Of a stretch of DNA of 64,000 bases, positions 62,096-64,000 are shown piece after piece; position 1 is the stretch's first letter, and each line of letters begins with the position of its first letter. Below the pieces are notes generated by a model that saw only the letters and a list, made by a program, of their open reading frames with translations, was not told the DNA's origin and made no database searches. Origin of the DNA: Adenophora triphylla var. japonica. Its lineage: Eukaryota; Streptophyta; Magnoliopsida; Asterales; Campanulaceae. The stretch lies in NCBI GenBank assembly GCA_022495995.1, contig JAFEMH010001241.1, positions 372,001 through 436,000 on the forward strand, read 5' to 3'. Both the position numbers and the translations under genes were made by a program.

Positions 62096-64000
62096 ATGTC
62101 TAGCTCACCGAGAAATCGTGACGGGGACGAACCCCGCCACCGGTAACGTATATGACATTGGAAGAAGCCATCCGGGCTTGTGAGGTTCACAAGAGGCGTA
62201 AAGAAGATCGCCATTTCGTGGTACAGCTTCTGAATGAGCGAGGTATAGCAGCTATCCCCCAGTCAGACGGTACTTTCGTCCTAGTCGAGGACGATGATTC
62301 CCCGAAACCAGTTCCTCAAACCTTCAACCAGTTTCCTCCCCTGCCAACTTACGGGATGCCTTCGAACCAAGGAAACAGCCGACCTAGGCTCCACGTGACC
62401 ACCTCTCAGGGCAACCCTGTCATATACGGCCAAGCCAGTGCTACTCCCATCACTCAGTACAACCAGCGCACCGCTGGACCATCTCAAACAAATGCCAATA
62501 TCCTCCAATACCCTCCTGGGTTCATCACATTGCCTATACACGAATCCCAAAACACCGGGGACAAACCCCGATACAGTCCAGAAAAGGCCCCATATATCCA
62601 TATATATCGAGCCTTCCACCTCCAATCACTACCACTCACATGGTAGCACTCGGCGCCGAGCCTCAAGGTCCACCACTGGACCCAACCTTAGCCTGGATGG
62701 TCGAACAGATGAAAGACCTGAAAGCCACTATGAGCAGCTCAAAGCAAGAAACACTCAGATCCACAGATCCGGGAATGGTCACGCCTCTCCCTGCCAAGTT
62801 CAGAATGCCGGAGATGGGCCGATTCGACGGAACCGAATGTCCTCAAACGCATGTTGACACCTAAGTTCTCGACATGAGAGCTAAAGGAGCAACCCTCTAG
62901 CAAATGGCCGATCACTTCCAGCATACACTCAAAAGTTCAGCGTTACGATGGTTCCTAAGGGTCAAGCCTGCAGACCGCTATACCTGGGATCAGATCAGTA
63001 ACATCTTCCTAGAACGGTACGGATCCAACTTAGAGTGGGAAACAAGTCGTGAGGACTTAATCACCACCGAGCAGAAAGCAGATGAAAGCGTCGGAGAATT
63101 CTACAAGAGGTGGAGTTGGAAACTCTCCGAGATTATGGAGCCACTCTCCAAGGATGAACAGATGCGGATCTTTAAGTCCTGCTTAAGACCGTCCATCAGA
63201 ACTCTCATCAGTCATTACTTCTTCCCAGATCTCAAGGAAAAATTGGCCACAGCACAACCATACAGATATCGATCAGCAGTTGCATTCACTCCCGCACCGG
63301 CCCCCGGCAAAGGGAAAGATACGTCTGTCAACTACATCCATCAGGGACAGCAGTCGGGCAACAGAAACCCAGTCCCGCAAAGCAACAACTCCACCTCTAA
63401 GCAGCCTGCCGTACACTTCGACAAGTTGGACATGCCGCTGAGTAAGATGCTTGAAGGGTTGATCAAGGAAGGCCTCCTCAAACCCTTTGCAAACTATAAA
63501 CCCAAGAATCCCGTAGTCAACGCTGACAAGAGCAAGTACTGCACCTTCCATCAGTATCTTGGCGATACCACCGGCAACTGCGTGGGGTTACGGTATGAAA
63601 TTCAGAATTTGATAGAGGAAGGGAAATTGGAGCATCCCCGTGGACCCAATACGGTCGGAAACCCTTTTCCGAAAAATAACAGTGTGAACTCTATTGAATG
63701 GGTGCCAAAGAAGATTGTCGCAGAGCCAGTTCCTCCGCCTCTTCCAGCCAGGTCCTCATCAAATGTCCACATCAGTTACGATGTTTGTGATTGCTCCGAA
63801 TGCCTTGAGTACGAGTTCCAAGACATGATCAGGGGTAATTCTCCCAGAAAGTAGAAGAAGAAGTCTTCTCAACAGAAACTGAGAGAAAGATATGAAGCTG
63901 GAGACACCAGTGTGGGTACACTCGGAGAGCCATCCGGGAGGTTCGATTACTACGTACTCTACTCCAGCCAGTCCTCCCTTCCTCCAGGCCATGCTGCTCT
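62096..64000 (+). pseudogene. gag: Tat-F gag, broken, runs off the right edge
   Basis: The likely ATG at 62096 is followed by a TAA at 62144 in its frame; a second ATG at 62152 opens the main N-terminal frame (TLEEAIRACEVHKRRKEDRH). A frame change near 62600-62640 leads to the gag core (FDGTECPQTHVDT, then SSALRWFLRVKPADRYTWDQ and FYKRWSWKLSEIMEPLSKDE) with in-frame stops at 62862-62864 and 62898-62900. A knuckle-like CTFHQYLGDTTGNCVGLRYEIQNLI follows near 63540. One more TAG at 63852-63854 precedes a frame open to the end of the window. Confidence 0.75.

Larger units (their letters stand above)
58662..64000 (+). mobile_element. Tat-F: Tat-like retrotransposon, 5' portion
   Basis: The LTR, PBS, leader and gag are on the plus strand. 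The left flank CTTAG is in Copia-2. The right end lies outside the window. Related to Tat-C by LTR start, leader and gag N-terminus. Confidence 0.8.

Overview
This is a plant nuclear genome window, almost certainly from a eudicot (species not resolvable from the sequence). One host gene enters at the left edge: the last coding exon of an AP180/PICALM-type clathrin assembly protein, whose stop codon is at 1519-1521. Nearly everything to its right is LTR retrotransposon sequence inserted into LTR retrotransposon sequence. The names Tat-A to Tat-F, Copia-1 and Copia-2 are mine. Layout from outside in: (1) Tat-E, minus strand, about 2444-7469, shows its 3' LTR and a plus-strand 'putative gypsy type transposon' gene. 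(2) Tat-D, plus strand, starts at 7470 with LTR, primer-binding site (PBS), leader and a broken gag. (3) Copia-2, minus strand, starts at 10713 inside that gag. (4) Tat-A, minus strand, 13251-56275, sits in the Copia-2 reverse transcriptase gene with the 5-bp target-site duplication (TSD) GCTTC on both sides. (5) Tat-B, plus strand, 24697-40322, sits in Tat-A at the end of gag (TSD CCTCG/CCTCC). (6) Copia-1, minus strand, 27278-35323, sits in the Tat-B leader (TSD GTTAC). Tat-A is also hit in its leader by Tat-C, plus strand, 41839-54766 (TSD GATGG). Copia-2 resumes at 56276 and is cut again at 58662 by Tat-F, plus strand, which runs off the right edge. The right ends of Tat-E, Tat-D, Copia-2 and Tat-F lie outside the window. 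Coding content: Tat-A carries a long pol frame (G-patch, RT, RNase H, second archaeal-type RNase H, integrase) and a short gag, but no protease that I can find. It also has two extra genes on the opposite strand between pol and its 3' LTR, one with a plant mobile domain and one with a DUF7745-like domain. Each has its own TATA box upstream; both are broken by point mutations. Tat-B and Tat-C have gag or a gag fragment and no pol. Copia-1 has nearly identical LTRs but a badly decayed interior. I find no tRNA, rRNA or CRISPR array. The most interesting material is non-coding. (i) Pairs of CGCG-centred palindromes recur in LTRs, leaders and antisense-gene promoters, almost always 19 bp apart centre to centre. 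A different palindrome in the Copia-2 LTR shows the same 19-bp spacing, and a third type in Copia-1 and Tat-C is spaced 33-34 bp. (ii) A two-hairpin element with compensatory stem changes occurs in both the 5' leader and the 3' UTR of Tat elements. (iii) A duplicated structured motif lies just after integrase and is kept in the gag-only elements. (iv) A long stem-loop lies in the leader, and its arms change in step between elements. (v) 3' UTR tandem arrays are made of units that each form a hairpin. Together these suggest that a set of structured RNA and/or dyad DNA modules, rather than protein coding capacity, is what all these elements conserve.
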